Positions 34,154 to 44,218 of a stretch of 64,000 nt of DNA are shown piece after piece (within the stretch, counting starts at the first letter, position 1; each line of letters begins with the position of its first letter). This DNA is from Sphingomonas sp. KRR8 (lineage in GTDB: Bacteria; Pseudomonadota; Alphaproteobacteria; Sphingomonadales; Sphingomonadaceae): contig NZ_CP097462.1 in the NCBI RefSeq assembly GCF_023559245.1, positions 2,724,001 through 2,788,000 of the forward strand, in the 5' to 3' direction. The position numbers were made by a program, and so were the translations under genes. The notes beneath the pieces were generated by a model. It did no database searches. It was not told the origin of the DNA and saw only the letters and a list, made by a program, of their open reading frames with translations.

Positions 34154-34594
34154 ATGGACCGCACTCTTTCCTTGCCGCTGCTGATCACCGCCCTCGTTCC
34201 GCTGACGGGTGCGGCTCCTGCGACGAGCGATCTTACCCTCAAGCTCGACGGCCTACGCAACACCAAGGGAACCGTCCGCGTCTGCCTGACCAGCGACTCT
34301 ATGCGATTTCTGGAATGCCAGAAAGTGCCGGGTGCCGTCGGGCGGTCGGTAGCGGCGGTGCAGGCGAGGGAGATCTCGCTCGGCCGGGTGCCGGCGGGGA
34401 CTTATGCCTTGCTGGTGATCCACGACGAGAACAACAACGGCAAATTCGACATGACCCTCGGCATTCCACGCGAGGGCTTCGGCTTCTCCAACAATCCGGC
34501 GATGCGACCGCGGCCGCCACGTTGGGACGAGATTCGGTTCGCATTGCCTGGAGGCCCGGCGACCGAGACCGTCCGGGTCCGATACGTTCTCTAA
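34154..34594 (+). CDS. DUF2141 exported protein
   Basis: A 146-residue protein with a signal peptide (about residues 1-21, cleavage near TGAAP) and a beta-rich domain with GTVRVCLTSDSMRFLECQ and GTYALLVIHDENNNGKFDMTLGIPREGFGFSNNP, the DUF2141 signature (key residues H, D, N, GKFD). The family is periplasmic and frequently encoded beside carotenoid genes. It is divergent from crtY. Function unknown. Confidence 0.85.
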   Translation: MDRTLSLPLLITALVPLTGAAPATSDLTLKLDGLRNTKGTVRVCLTSDSMRFLECQKVPGAVGRSVAAVQAREISLGRVPAGTYALLVIHDENNNGKFDMTLGIPREGFGFSNNPAMRPRPPRWDEIRFALPGGPATETVRVRYVL

Positions 34595-34597
34595 TCG

Positions 34598-35857
34598 ATG
34601 AGCGGCGTCGGCCTTGCTCATGCAATGCCGCTGCTGGCGGCGCTCGCGGCAGGGCTGATGATCGGCGTGGAGCGCGGCTGGCAACAGCGAGGCCAGCCGG
34701 CGGGAAGCCGCGTGGCGGGGGTGCGGACCTTTGCCCTGCTGGGGCTGACCGGCGGGCTGTCGGCTGTTCTGGGCATCATCGTCCACCCGCTGCTGACGGT
34801 TGTTCTGGCCGGCGCCGCATGCACGCTGCTGCTGCTGGGTTATCGGCGCGAGGGTGAGCGGAGCATCACCAACCTGCTCGCAGCGACGATCGCGCTCGGG
34901 CTCGGCCTGCTGGCCGGTGCGGGCCAGCCGGCGCTTGCCGTTGGCGCTGCGGCAGTCGTGACCCTGTTGCTCGCCGCTCGAAGCAAGCTGCATGGACTGC
35001 TTGACCGGCTCGACCCGACCGATGTTCAGGCCTTTGCCCGCTATGCCGTGATCGTGGCGGCCGTGCTGCCGTTCCTGCCGAACCGGCAGTTCGGCCCCTA
35101 CGGTGCGTGGAATCCGTTCCAGTTGTGGCTGGTGGCAGTGCTGGTGACCGGTTTTTCTTTCGCCGGCTATATCGCGGACCGCTGGGTTGGGGCGAGCAAG
35201 GGCGTGCTCGCGACTGCGCTGATCGGCGGAGCCTACAGCTCGACGGCGGTAACCGCATCCATGGCGCGGCAGCTCGGCACGGGTTCTGCGGGACCGTTTG
35301 CCGCCGGAATAGCGCTTGCCACCTCGGTGATGTTCGTCCGGGTGCTGCTGCTGGTGGGACTGCTGACCCCCTCGACCTTCGTGCCCTTCGTCCTCTTGGT
35401 GGGGCCAGCAGCGCTGACGGCGTGGGGAGCGGCCATTTGGCTGTGGCGGCGGAGCGGCACAGCGGTCGGAGGCAGCGGCGATGAAGCAAGTCCCGGTAAT
35501 CCCATCGAACTGGTGCCTGCGCTGACCTTTGTCGGCGTGGTTGCCGCGGGCGCGCTGCTGACGCGCTGGGCGCAGGCGCGTTTCGGAGCGGGCGGTACAG
35601 CGCTTTCCCTGTTCATCACCGGCAGCTTCGACGTCGACGCGGCCATTGTCACCCTGAGCCAGCTGCCCCGGACCGCCGTTGCGCGCGAAGTTGCGGCACT
35701 GGCACTGGCCGGCACGATCTTTGCGAACATGGTACTCAAGATCGGGATCGCCGCCGCTTACGGCCGGGCAAAGGCGAAGACGGCGGTGCTTGCACTTCTG
35801 GCAAGCACCGCCGTCCTGGTGACCGGTGGCGGCGTGGCCGCCGCGCGGCTGTTCTAG
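34598..35857 (+). CDS. MgtC/DUF4010 family membrane protein
   Basis: A 419-residue inner-membrane protein with about ten to twelve helices. The first part (GLMIGVERGWQQR, RTFALLGLTGGLSAVLG) matches the MgtC-like N-terminus, and the rest (ALIGGAYSSTAVTASMARQL, SLFITGSFDVDAAIVTLSQL, FANMVLKIGIAAAYG) the DUF4010 domain. A transport or ion-sensing role is inferred from the family. It begins 3 nt after the DUF2141 gene and overlaps the convergent receptor gene by 4 nt. Confidence 0.85.
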   Translation: MSGVGLAHAMPLLAALAAGLMIGVERGWQQRGQPAGSRVAGVRTFALLGLTGGLSAVLGIIVHPLLTVVLAGAACTLLLLGYRREGERSITNLLAATIALGLGLLAGAGQPALAVGAAAVVTLLLAARSKLHGLLDRLDPTDVQAFARYAVIVAAVLPFLPNRQFGPYGAWNPFQLWLVAVLVTGFSFAGYIADRWVGASKGVLATALIGGAYSSTAVTASMARQLGTGSAGPFAAGIALATSVMFVRVLLLVGLLTPSTFVPFVLLVGPAALTAWGAAIWLWRRSGTAVGGSGDEASPGNPIELVPALTFVGVVAAGALLTRWAQARFGAGGTALSLFITGSFDVDAAIVTLSQLPRTAVAREVAALALAGTIFANMVLKIGIAAAYGRAKAKTAVLALLASTAVLVTGGGVAAARLF

Positions 35858-38800
35858 AACTTCGCGCCGATCGCCATGCCAAAGCGGCGCGGCTCAAGGG
35901 TGAAGACGTTGGTAAACAGGCCGGATGAAGCGTCGGCCACGAACTGACCGGTGATCGCCTCATTGTTGGTCAGGTTCTGGACGAAAGCGCGGACGAACCA
36001 GCGGTCTTCTACGCCGTTCAACTGAAGCTGGGCATTGATCACGGTGAAGCCCTTCACCTTGTCGATCGGCCGGTTGAAGCTGCGGGCGTAGAAGCTGCCG
36101 GTGTAGTTGACATCCGCCCGGGGAACGAGCGTCATGCCGTTGCCGAAGCGCAAGGTGTATTGTGCTCCGCCGCCGACCTTCCACTTGGGCGATTGCGGCA
36201 GCTCGTTGCCCGTAAGGTCTTGGGCAACACCCTCATTGATGATGAACGGCAGCGGCCCGGTTGGGACGCCGAACGCCGCCCGCAGCAGTGCGTTCGGATT
36301 GGCCGCCGCACCCTGCAGCGCCGAGCAGAGCGAGAAAGCGCCCGTCGTGTTGGTGCTGGGGATGGGCACCGGGGCGTTCAGTCCAAGCGCGCCGTTGACC
36401 GCGCCGACGAAGCCATTGACGGCCGCCGCCGGTACGCCGGCGACCGCGGGGGTGACCACGCAGTTGGCGCCGCCCTGCAGGTCCTTGATGATCACCGCGT
36501 CGCTCCGACCGCCGGACGGATCGCGCGGATCGACCAGGCTCAATCCCTTGATCTTTGTATGGAGGTAGGAGCCTGTGAGATTGAGGAGGAAGTCAGGCGC
36601 GGGCTTGAACACCGCTTCGGCCTCGGCCCCGTAGATGCCCGCGTCAGTATTATCGTTGACGGAGGTGCGGGCAACGATGCGGCTGAGCTGCAAACCCTTG
36701 TAGTTGTAGTAGAAGGCCGAGAGATTCAGCCGAACGGCGCCGCCCGCGAAGGTGTTCTTGCTGCCGATCTCGAACGAATCGATCGATTCCGGCCTGAAGG
36801 TGGGCGAGACGTTGAAGGATGGATCGATCGGCGGATTGATGCCACCCGACTTGTAGCCGCGCGAGTAGGACGCATAGAGCAGGTTGTTCGGCGTCATCTG
36901 ATAGTCGGCGACCAGGCGACCGGTGACCCTTCCGAACCGTACCTTGGCAATGGCATTCGCCTGGTTGCCTGGAGTGGAGGCATCGGCGTCATAGAGGCCG
37001 ATGAATGGCGACTGGTTCGCGTCGGTCACGCCGAACGGGGTCAGCCAGCTGAGGATCGGCGCTCGGGCAACCTGGCGCTTGCGGTCATTCGAATAACGCG
37101 CGCCAAGGGTGAACTTGAGCTTGTCGCTCGCCTGGAAATAGGCCTCGCCGAAGACGCCGTAGCTCTTCAGGCGGAAATCGCTGACCTCCGAATTGAAGAA
37201 CGGGGGCGCCAGGAAGGTGTTGGGGAAGGTGGCCCCCGCAGCGCGCTGACCAAGTGACTGGATGGCGCCCAGCACGCCCGAGGCATAATCGAGGCCGGCG
37301 CTCGCGACGTAATAGTTGGAGTTGGTGAAGCGGCCGTCGAGGTAGATGCCGCCAAGCAGGAAATTGAACGGCCCGTTGAAATTGGAATCGACGTGCGCCT
37401 CGACCGAATATTGCCGATAGTTGGACTGCGATCGGTCATAGTCGGTGCTGCCGGGCGTGCAGCGGTTGGTGAAGCCGCCGTAGATGCCGGTGTAGTTGAG
37501 GTTGGTCTCCGAGGTGCAGACGCTGCCAAGCGGACCATTCGGGATAAGTGCCCGAGCCGCATTGGTGAACGGATTAACACCCCCCGGGAAGATCGCGCCA
37601 GGCGCAAGGCTGAGTTGATAAAGGCTGACCAGGCCAGGATTGCCAGCCAGGCTATTGCCGGCAAGCAGGTTGTAGTCGGTCCTGCTGTCGACGCTGTTCT
37701 TGGCCCATCCGCCGGTCACCGTCGCACTGAACGTTTCGCCCAGGTCCTGCTCCAGCCGGCCCATGACGAAATATTCCTTTGCCTTGTAGGTCGGATTGAA
37801 GTCGGCACTGATCGTGCGGAGGTCCTGCGGGTTGGTGATTCCGCCGAAGAAGGGATCGGCGGCGTTGTTGAGGTCAACGAGTCCCAGCCCAAAGCCGGCG
37901 ACGAGCGGATTGAACCCCGCGGCCGCATTGATGAATTGGCGTGATGAGAGAGTGGCCGACAGCGTCGACTTGCCGTTCACGATCTCGAATGGAAGGGTAT
38001 CGGGCAAGCAGCCGAGCACGCCAGTCGGATCGCGATGACAGAGCTGCTTCTGAATGCGCGAGCGGTCGTCATTCTCGTTGAAGGCGTAGCCGATCACGTC
38101 AAGCGTGGTGCCGGCCGACGGCTTCCACCGCAGCGAGCCGCGCACCGCCCAAAGGTCGCGACCATCCACCCGCGAATTGTTGAAGATGTTCTTGGTGTAG
38201 CCGTCGCGAGTGAGGAAGTAGCCGGCGGCGCGAATGCCCAGCGTGTCAGTCAGCGGCACGTTGATCATGCCGGTCGCCTTGAGTGACTGGTAATTGCCAT
38301 ACTCGAGGCTTGCAGCAGTGGCGACCTTGGTAAGGTTGGGCCGCGCCGTAATGAAATTGACCACGCCCGAGGTCGCATTGCGGCCGAACAGTGTGCCCTG
38401 TGGTCCTCGCAACACCTCCACGCGCTCAAGGTCGAAATATTCCGTCTCGAACAAGCGGGTGGAGACCAGCGGCATGTCGTTGACATGGATGCCGGTCGCC
38501 TGGTCGCAGCTGAAGCCGGTGCAAAGATCGCCGATCCCGCGGATGGTGAAGCTCGACGAGGTGAAATTGGTCTTGGTGAAGGTGACGTTGGGAAGGCTAA
38601 GCTGAAGATCGCTGGCGTTGCTGATCTGCTGCCGCTCGAGCGCCTGGCCAGTGAAGGCCGAGACGGCGATCGGCACTTGCTGCAATGCTTCGGAACGGCG
38701 CTGGGCGGTAACGATGATGTCGCCGTTGCTTGTCTCGGTGGCGGTTGATTGCGGTACCGAGGATGGCTGGGCGCTTTGGGTAGTCCCACTCTGAGCGTCT

Positions 38801-38955
38801 CCGCTCTTGCCCTGCGGAGCGCTGTCGCCGGCACCGGTTGTGACGGTGCCTTGGGGCGGGCCGGACTGCGGTTCAGGGACGGTCTGAGCTGCTGCTGGGA
38901 CGGCTAATCCGAGCGCCGCGAGCGAGGCTCCGGCAAGGTATAGTTGCACGCGCAT
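35854..38955 (-). CDS. TonB-dependent outer-membrane receptor, 1033 aa
   Basis: A 1033-residue receptor, longer than average. Signal peptide (cleavage near AAAQ), a Ser/Gln/Thr-rich linker to residue 75, a TonB box DIIVTAQRR near residue 80, a plug with IRGIGD and ERVEVLRGPQGTLFGRNATSGVVNFIT, and a barrel ending RRFGMAIGAKF. This is the subtype sphingomonads use for hydrophobic or aromatic substrates. It is divergent from the Baeyer-Villiger monooxygenase cluster and probably supplies it. Four cysteines in the plug and loops could form disulfides. Confidence 0.9.
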   Translation of the reverse strand: MRVQLYLAGASLAALGLAVPAAAQTVPEPQSGPPQGTVTTGAGDSAPQGKSGDAQSGTTQSAQPSSVPQSTATETSNGDIIVTAQRRSEALQQVPIAVSAFTGQALERQQISNASDLQLSLPNVTFTKTNFTSSSFTIRGIGDLCTGFSCDQATGIHVNDMPLVSTRLFETEYFDLERVEVLRGPQGTLFGRNATSGVVNFITARPNLTKVATAASLEYGNYQSLKATGMINVPLTDTLGIRAAGYFLTRDGYTKNIFNNSRVDGRDLWAVRGSLRWKPSAGTTLDVIGYAFNENDDRSRIQKQLCHRDPTGVLGCLPDTLPFEIVNGKSTLSATLSSRQFINAAAGFNPLVAGFGLGLVDLNNAADPFFGGITNPQDLRTISADFNPTYKAKEYFVMGRLEQDLGETFSATVTGGWAKNSVDSRTDYNLLAGNSLAGNPGLVSLYQLSLAPGAIFPGGVNPFTNAARALIPNGPLGSVCTSETNLNYTGIYGGFTNRCTPGSTDYDRSQSNYRQYSVEAHVDSNFNGPFNFLLGGIYLDGRFTNSNYYVASAGLDYASGVLGAIQSLGQRAAGATFPNTFLAPPFFNSEVSDFRLKSYGVFGEAYFQASDKLKFTLGARYSNDRKRQVARAPILSWLTPFGVTDANQSPFIGLYDADASTPGNQANAIAKVRFGRVTGRLVADYQMTPNNLLYASYSRGYKSGGINPPIDPSFNVSPTFRPESIDSFEIGSKNTFAGGAVRLNLSAFYYNYKGLQLSRIVARTSVNDNTDAGIYGAEAEAVFKPAPDFLLNLTGSYLHTKIKGLSLVDPRDPSGGRSDAVIIKDLQGGANCVVTPAVAGVPAAAVNGFVGAVNGALGLNAPVPIPSTNTTGAFSLCSALQGAAANPNALLRAAFGVPTGPLPFIINEGVAQDLTGNELPQSPKWKVGGGAQYTLRFGNGMTLVPRADVNYTGSFYARSFNRPIDKVKGFTVINAQLQLNGVEDRWFVRAFVQNLTNNEAITGQFVADASSGLFTNVFTLEPRRFGMAIGAKF

Positions 38956-38998
38956 AATGACCAGCTCCCCTTTTGCCCCATTGGGACGTCACCAACGG

Positions 38999-39014
38999 CC
39001 GGCAACGTTGCCGG
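38999..39014. promoter_or_regulatory. 16-bp perfect palindrome in a divergent promoter region
   Basis: CCGGCAACGTTGCCGG is a perfect palindrome 44 bases upstream of the receptor start and 141 bases before the monooxygenase ATG. It is well placed for a dimeric regulator controlling both sides. No regulator gene lies in this cluster, so the protein is unknown. Confidence 0.55.
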
Positions 39015-39154
39015 TCGACAACGAACTTCTTCGGGTGCCCTCCTCCAAGGGACGCCCTCCGCCCATAGGCAGGCTCTTGCGGAGCGTGACCGTTGGACGC
39101 ACACAATGACGCACGGGCTTCGGCCCACTGTCAAGCACGGGGTGAAGGCAGGCC

Positions 39155-40663
39155 ATGAGCGAGCGGGAAGTGACCAACGTCGACGTGCTGGTGGTCGGAG
39201 CCGGAATCTCCGGTATCGGCACCGCTTGGCACCTGCAAACCTATTGTCCCGACCGCAGTTTTGCCATCCTCGAGGGAAGGCCAGCGATCGGCGGAACTTG
39301 GGACCTGTTCCGTTATCCCGGCATCCGCTCTGACAGCGACATGTATACGCTCGGCTACAGCTTTGAGCCGTGGACCGAGTGCAAGGCGATCGCCGATGGA
39401 CCGTCAATCCTCAAGTATGTGAACATGGTCGCGGATAAATATGATATTCGCCGTCACATCCGCTTCAACCACCATGTGGTGAGTGCCGACTTTGACAGCG
39501 AGACGGCCCGCTGGACGGTTGAGGCGCGGCTTGGTGATGGCGCAACCGCGACCTTCCGATGTCAGTGGCTGCACATGTGCAGCGGCTACTATGATTACAA
39601 CGAGGCTTACTTACCCGAATTCGAGGGGGCGAAAAGCTTCCCCGGCCCTTACTTCCACGCGCAATTCTGGCCTGAGGACCTCGATCTGCACGGCAAGCGC
39701 GTAGTGGTCATCGGCAGTGGCGCAACCGCGGTGACCATCGTGCCTGAGATGGCCAAAGCTGGTGCGGGCCATGTCACCATGCTCCAGCGCTCGCCGACCT
39801 ACATGGCAAGCCGTCCGTCCGTCGACAAAGCCGCTAACCGACTGCGCTGCCTGCTCGGGCCCAAGGCCAGTTACGGCGTCATCCGCTGGCGAAACGTGCT
39901 GATGCAGCAGGCCTTCTTTCAATTATCCAGGCGTCGGCCGGAATTCATGAAGAAGCTGATGAAGAAGGGTGTCCAGCGCGAGCTTCCACCCGACTACGAG
40001 ATCGAAACCCACTTCAACCCTGCCTACAATCCGTGGGACCAGCGGGTATGCCTGGTGCCCGATGCTGACCTGTTCGCCGAAATCCGCAAAGGCCGGGTGG
40101 AGGTCGTAACAGACCACATCGACCGGTTCACCGCGAAGGGGATCAGGTTGAAGTCAGGACGCGAGCTTGAGGCCGACATCATCGTGGCCGCCACGGGGCT
40201 GAAGCTGCAACTCCTGAGCGACGTCGCCTTTTCAATCGACGGCGTACGCCAAAGGCTGAACGAGCACATGACGTACAAGGGCATGATGTTCAGCAACGTG
40301 CCCAACCTCAGCTACAGCTTCGGCTACACCAATGCATCCTGGACGCTGAAGGCGGACCTCACGTCCGTCTATGTCACACGGCTGCTCAACCATCTCGCCC
40401 GGACCGGTCGGCAGATCGCCACTCCCCGGCAGGAGCCGGACGTGCACGAGGTGCCGTTTCTCGATTTCAGCAGCGGCTATGTGCAGCGCGCGCTGGCCAT
40501 CCTGCCAAAGCAGGGCGATCGCGCGCCTTGGAAGCTCTACCAGAACTACATCCTGGACCGGCGAGCGCTTCGGCGTGGCAAGCTTGAGGATGGCGTGATG
40601 CAGTTCAGCCAGGCGCGCGGTGTGGCTGTTCCACCACGAACACTGACAAAGGAAGCCGCATGA
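39155..40663 (+). CDS. Baeyer-Villiger-type flavin monooxygenase
   Basis: A 502-residue flavoprotein. FAD site VVGAGISGIGTAWHL at residues 9-23, the Baeyer-Villiger fingerprint F-x-G-x3-H-x3-W at residues 162-172 (FPGPYFHAQFW), and the NADPH site VVVIGSGATAV shortly after. The family inserts oxygen beside a ketone carbonyl to give an ester or lactone. It heads a coupled set: its stop overlaps the SDR start (ATGA). The following hydrolase and dehydrogenases fit the downstream steps. The physiological ketone is not evident. Confidence 0.9.
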   Translation: MSEREVTNVDVLVVGAGISGIGTAWHLQTYCPDRSFAILEGRPAIGGTWDLFRYPGIRSDSDMYTLGYSFEPWTECKAIADGPSILKYVNMVADKYDIRRHIRFNHHVVSADFDSETARWTVEARLGDGATATFRCQWLHMCSGYYDYNEAYLPEFEGAKSFPGPYFHAQFWPEDLDLHGKRVVVIGSGATAVTIVPEMAKAGAGHVTMLQRSPTYMASRPSVDKAANRLRCLLGPKASYGVIRWRNVLMQQAFFQLSRRRPEFMKKLMKKGVQRELPPDYEIETHFNPAYNPWDQRVCLVPDADLFAEIRKGRVEVVTDHIDRFTAKGIRLKSGRELEADIIVAATGLKLQLLSDVAFSIDGVRQRLNEHMTYKGMMFSNVPNLSYSFGYTNASWTLKADLTSVYVTRLLNHLARTGRQIATPRQEPDVHEVPFLDFSSGYVQRALAILPKQGDRAPWKLYQNYILDRRALRRGKLEDGVMQFSQARGVAVPPRTLTKEAA

Positions 40664-41475
40664 AGCTCGAGGGACGGGTGGCTGTCATCACGGGCGCTGG
40701 CAGCGGCATCGGTCGCGGTATCGCGCTTGCCTGTACCCGCCGTGGCTGTGCGGTCGCCCTCGCTGACCTCAACGAGGACGGGCTGCGCGAGACGGCCGGG
40801 ATGATCCGGGACGTCAAGGTCACCATGCACAAGCTGGACGTGACTGACCGTGCCGCCTGTCTGGCTTTGCCAGGCAAGGTGGCGGGGGAGCATGGTCGTG
40901 TCGACATGCTGTTCAACAATGCGGGCGTGGCCATCGGCGGAACCTTCGAGCAGGTCGACGAGGCGGATTTCGACTGGTTGATGGAGGTCAACTTTTACGC
41001 GGTGGTGCGGCTGACCCGGGCCTTCCTACCGGTTCTGAAACAGCGGGATTGGGCGCGGATCGTCAATGTCTCAAGCCTCTTCGGACTGATCGCGCCGCCC
41101 GGAAACACAGCTTACTGCGCGGCCAAGTTTGCGGTCAGGGGCTTCTCGGAATCCCTTCGCAGGGAGCTGGAGGAAGCCGGCTCGCCCGTTGGGGTGACGG
41201 TCGTCCACCCCGGCGGGATCAACACCAACATCGCCCGCAACGCCCGACCGCCGCGGTACGTCACCAACGAGGAAGCCGCCGCGATGGACGCTCGCAGGGA
41301 CGAGTTCCAGAAGTTCCTGAAGATGTCGCCGGTCAAGGCAGGCGAAATCATCGTGAGCGCGGTTGAGAACGAAAAGCCGCGCGTCCTGGTCGGCAATGAT
41401 GCGAAGTTCGGCGCCCTCATCGAGCGGCTTGCACCGGTCGGCTACTGGAAATTCCTGCAGCGGAGCATGTCATGA
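40660..41475 (+). CDS. short-chain dehydrogenase/reductase
   Basis: A 271-residue classical SDR: cofactor motif TGAGSGIG near residue 12, NNAG near residue 88, catalytic serine in VSSLFG and YCAAK (Tyr-x3-Lys) near residue 155. It would oxidise a secondary alcohol to the ketone used by the monooxygenase, or work in reverse. Coupled to both neighbours by ATGA overlaps. It lacks a signal peptide. Confidence 0.9.
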   Translation: MKLEGRVAVITGAGSGIGRGIALACTRRGCAVALADLNEDGLRETAGMIRDVKVTMHKLDVTDRAACLALPGKVAGEHGRVDMLFNNAGVAIGGTFEQVDEADFDWLMEVNFYAVVRLTRAFLPVLKQRDWARIVNVSSLFGLIAPPGNTAYCAAKFAVRGFSESLRRELEEAGSPVGVTVVHPGGINTNIARNARPPRYVTNEEAAAMDARRDEFQKFLKMSPVKAGEIIVSAVENEKPRVLVGNDAKFGALIERLAPVGYWKFLQRSMS

Positions 41476-42401
41476 GAAATTGGGTCATTGGGGGCACGGC
41501 TGCAATCGCCGGACTGCTCGGCGCGGGTTTCTACAGCGCTCGGGCGGCACGCCGCGCTGAGGACATGGTGCCGATGGACGGGCACATCGTCACGGCAGGG
41601 CCATACAAGCTGCACGTCACGGAACAGGGGCACGGCAGGCCGCTGCTCCTCATCCACGGCCTTGGCGCACAGCTGCGCAGCTTCGGGCAGCCGATGGTGG
41701 ACGAACTGGCCAAGGACCACCGGGTCATCCGTGTTGACCGGCCGGGCTCGGGCTATTCGCCACCGCTTCCGAGTGGTTCGCAAAGGCTGTCGGACCAGGC
41801 GGACGCCATTGCCGCGCTGATCGACGAGCTCGGGCTGGAGAAGCCGATCCTCGTTGGTCACTCGCTCGGTGGCGCACTGAGCCTTACGATCGCGCACCGC
41901 CATCCGGAAAAGATCGGAGGCCTCGCACTCATCGCGCCGGCCACCCAGCCGGTGCGCGACGTGCCGGACGTGTTCAAGGGGCTGATGGTGCCGCTGAGCC
42001 TGGTCCCACTGGTTGCGCGCACCGTGGCGGTTCCGCTGGCGCTTGCTACCCGTGACAAGGTGCTACGCGAGGTTTTTCGGCCCGAGGCGGTGCCCGACGA
42101 TTATCTGACGGCCGGCGGGGGTCTGCTGGCCATGCGGCCGGGCAACGTCGAGGCGGCCTGCGGCGACCTCCAGCTGGCTCGCGCGGACGGCGAGGAGATG
42201 GTGGCGCACTATGCATCGCTGAATTTGCCGGTGGCGATCCTGTTCGGGCGCGAGGACAATCTGCTCGACTATCGCGAGCATGGCGAGACCACGGCGACCG
42301 AGATTTCCGGCGCTCGGCTCACCCTCGTCGAGGGCGGGCACATGCTGCCTTATACTCAGCCGGTCGAGACGGCGAAATGGGTGCGCAGTGCCATCGCGTA
42401 A
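41472..42401 (+). CDS. membrane-anchored alpha/beta hydrolase
   Basis: A 309-residue hydrolase. An uncleaved N-terminal hydrophobic segment (VIGGTAAIAGLLGAGFYSA) anchors it in the membrane. The oxyanion region is HGLGAQ, the nucleophile serine is in GHSLGGALSL near residue 135, and the catalytic histidine is in GGHMLPY near residue 290. It probably cleaves the ester made by the monooxygenase. Starts in an ATGA overlap with the SDR gene. Confidence 0.88.
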   Translation: MRNWVIGGTAAIAGLLGAGFYSARAARRAEDMVPMDGHIVTAGPYKLHVTEQGHGRPLLLIHGLGAQLRSFGQPMVDELAKDHRVIRVDRPGSGYSPPLPSGSQRLSDQADAIAALIDELGLEKPILVGHSLGGALSLTIAHRHPEKIGGLALIAPATQPVRDVPDVFKGLMVPLSLVPLVARTVAVPLALATRDKVLREVFRPEAVPDDYLTAGGGLLAMRPGNVEAACGDLQLARADGEEMVAHYASLNLPVAILFGREDNLLDYREHGETTATEISGARLTLVEGGHMLPYTQPVETAKWVRSAIA

Positions 42402-42414
42402 GGGAGAGTAGGCT

Positions 42415-44082
42415 ATGGCCGAGGCGGCGATCGAAGCAGATTATGTGATCGTCGGCGCGGGCTCGGCCGGCTGCGTTCTCGCGGCTCGGCTCAGCGAGGA
42501 CCCGCAGGTGCGGGTCATCCTGCTGGAGGCGGGCGGGGATGACCGTCCGCTGAAGGAGCCCTCTCAGTTGATCAGCAACATGTGGATCCACGTTCCGCTC
42601 GGCTATTCGCAGACACTGAAAGATCCCAAGGTCAACTGGCTCTACATGACAGAGCCTGATCCGGGTACGCATGGTCGGCAGCACGTCTGGCCGCGCGGCA
42701 AGGTGCTCGGCGGATCCTCCTCAATCAACGCGATGCTCTACGTGCGCGGGCAAAGGTCCGACTACGACCATTGGCGCCAGCTTGGCTGCGAGAACTGGGG
42801 TTGGGAGGACGTCTTCCCTTACTTCCGCAAGGCGCAGCACCAAGAGCGTGGGGCAAGCGAAGATCATGCGGTTGGCGGGCCCTTGAACGTCTCCGACCCA
42901 TGCGACAGCCATGAGGTCAGTGAGGCGGCCATCAAGGCGTGCGAGGCGCTCGGCTTGCCCGAGCGGGACATCAACGGTCCCGAGCAGGAAGGTGTCGGCT
43001 GGTTCCAGCTCAACATCAAGAATGGCAAGCGCTGCTCGGCAGCGGTCGCCTACCTGCATCCCGCGATGAGCCGGCCGAACTTGCGGGTGGAGACGCGGGC
43101 GCTGGCTTCCGGGGTATTGTTCGAAGGCAAGCGCGCCGTGGGGGTCGAGTTCGCCCAGCGCGGCGCCACTCGCGTGGTGCGCGCAAGGCGGGAGGTGATA
43201 CTCGCGGGCGGGGCGATCAACTCGCCACAGCTCCTCGAGCTTTCCGGCATCGGACAGGGCGATCGGTTGAGAGCACTCGGGGTCGAGGTCGTGCATGAGC
43301 TGCCTGGCGTGGGCGAGAATCTCCAGGACCATTATGTGGTGGGCGAGACCTTCCGGCTGAAGAAGGGCATCATCTCCGTCAACGAGTTGGCGCGCGGGCC
43401 GCGTTTGCTCAAGGAGGTCTTGCGCTACTTCCGCGAGAAGCGCGGCCTGCTGACCCTGTCAGCCGCCCACGTCGCGGTGTTCTGCAAATCCCGCCCGGAT
43501 CTTGCCGGTCCCGACATCCAGTTTCACATTCTTCCCGCAACAATGGACGCCGATAAGCTCGCCAACGAGCAGAAGATGGAATTGGAGAGTGAACCGGGAC
43601 TCACCATCGCGCCCTGCCAACTGCGGCCTGAGTCGCGCGGTTCGGTGCACCTTAAGACGCGCAACCCCGCCGACCATCCGGCGATCGCACCGAATTATCT
43701 TTCCGACCCGCTAGATGAAGAAGTTGTGCTGGCCGCGATGAAGTGGGGTCGTCGCATCGCTGCGACCGATCCGCTGGCCGGATATATAGATCATGAGACA
43801 AACCCGGGCGCTGCGGCACAAACTGACGAGGCGCTGCTCGATTATGCGCGGGAGAAGGGCACGACCATCTATCACCCGGTGGGTACGTGCGCGATGGGCC
43901 GCAACGATCGCGCGGTAGTTGACCCGGAACTGCGCGTGCACGGCGTTGCCGGCCTGCGCGTGGTGGACGCCTCCATCATGCCGCGCCTGATTAGCGGTAA
44001 TACCAATGCACCCACTATCATGATCGCCGAGAAGGCGGCGGACATGATCAAGGCGGCGGCGAGGGAGCGAGTGGCAGCCTAG
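42415..44082 (+). CDS. GMC-family FAD alcohol dehydrogenase
   Basis: A 555-residue GMC oxidoreductase, similar to choline and long-chain alcohol dehydrogenases (AlkJ-like). FAD binding at [18 protein letters not shown] near residue 11, the GMC signatures [14 protein letters not shown] near residue 100 and [15 protein letters not shown] near residue 265, and the catalytic histidine in HPVGTCAMG with the second (His/Asn) in SGNTNAPT near the C-terminus. It would oxidise a primary alcohol from ester cleavage to the aldehyde. It starts 13 nt after the hydrolase. Confidence 0.93.
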   Translation: MAEAAIEADYVIVGAGSAGCVLAARLSEDPQVRVILLEAGGDDRPLKEPSQLISNMWIHVPLGYSQTLKDPKVNWLYMTEPDPGTHGRQHVWPRGKVLGGSSSINAMLYVRGQRSDYDHWRQLGCENWGWEDVFPYFRKAQHQERGASEDHAVGGPLNVSDPCDSHEVSEAAIKACEALGLPERDINGPEQEGVGWFQLNIKNGKRCSAAVAYLHPAMSRPNLRVETRALASGVLFEGKRAVGVEFAQRGATRVVRARREVILAGGAINSPQLLELSGIGQGDRLRALGVEVVHELPGVGENLQDHYVVGETFRLKKGIISVNELARGPRLLKEVLRYFREKRGLLTLSAAHVAVFCKSRPDLAGPDIQFHILPATMDADKLANEQKMELESEPGLTIAPCQLRPESRGSVHLKTRNPADHPAIAPNYLSDPLDEEVVLAAMKWGRRIAATDPLAGYIDHETNPGAAAQTDEALLDYAREKGTTIYHPVGTCAMGRNDRAVVDPELRVHGVAGLRVVDASIMPRLISGNTNAPTIMIAEKAADMIKAAARERVAA

Positions 44083-44218
44083 TCCGTGCTGAGGTGGCGA
44101 TGGGCGTCAACTCGCGTCGGCACCGGCGATATGGATGCTACGACCACCACGAAGCGCAGGTCGAAAGCGACGTTTGGCAGCTCGGCGCTGGTCAGAGGCG
44201 CGCGGCAGTTTCAGGAGC

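Noticed and set aside
36160-37257. 365-codon frame on the plus strand
   Set aside because: Shadow of the 1033-aa receptor gene.
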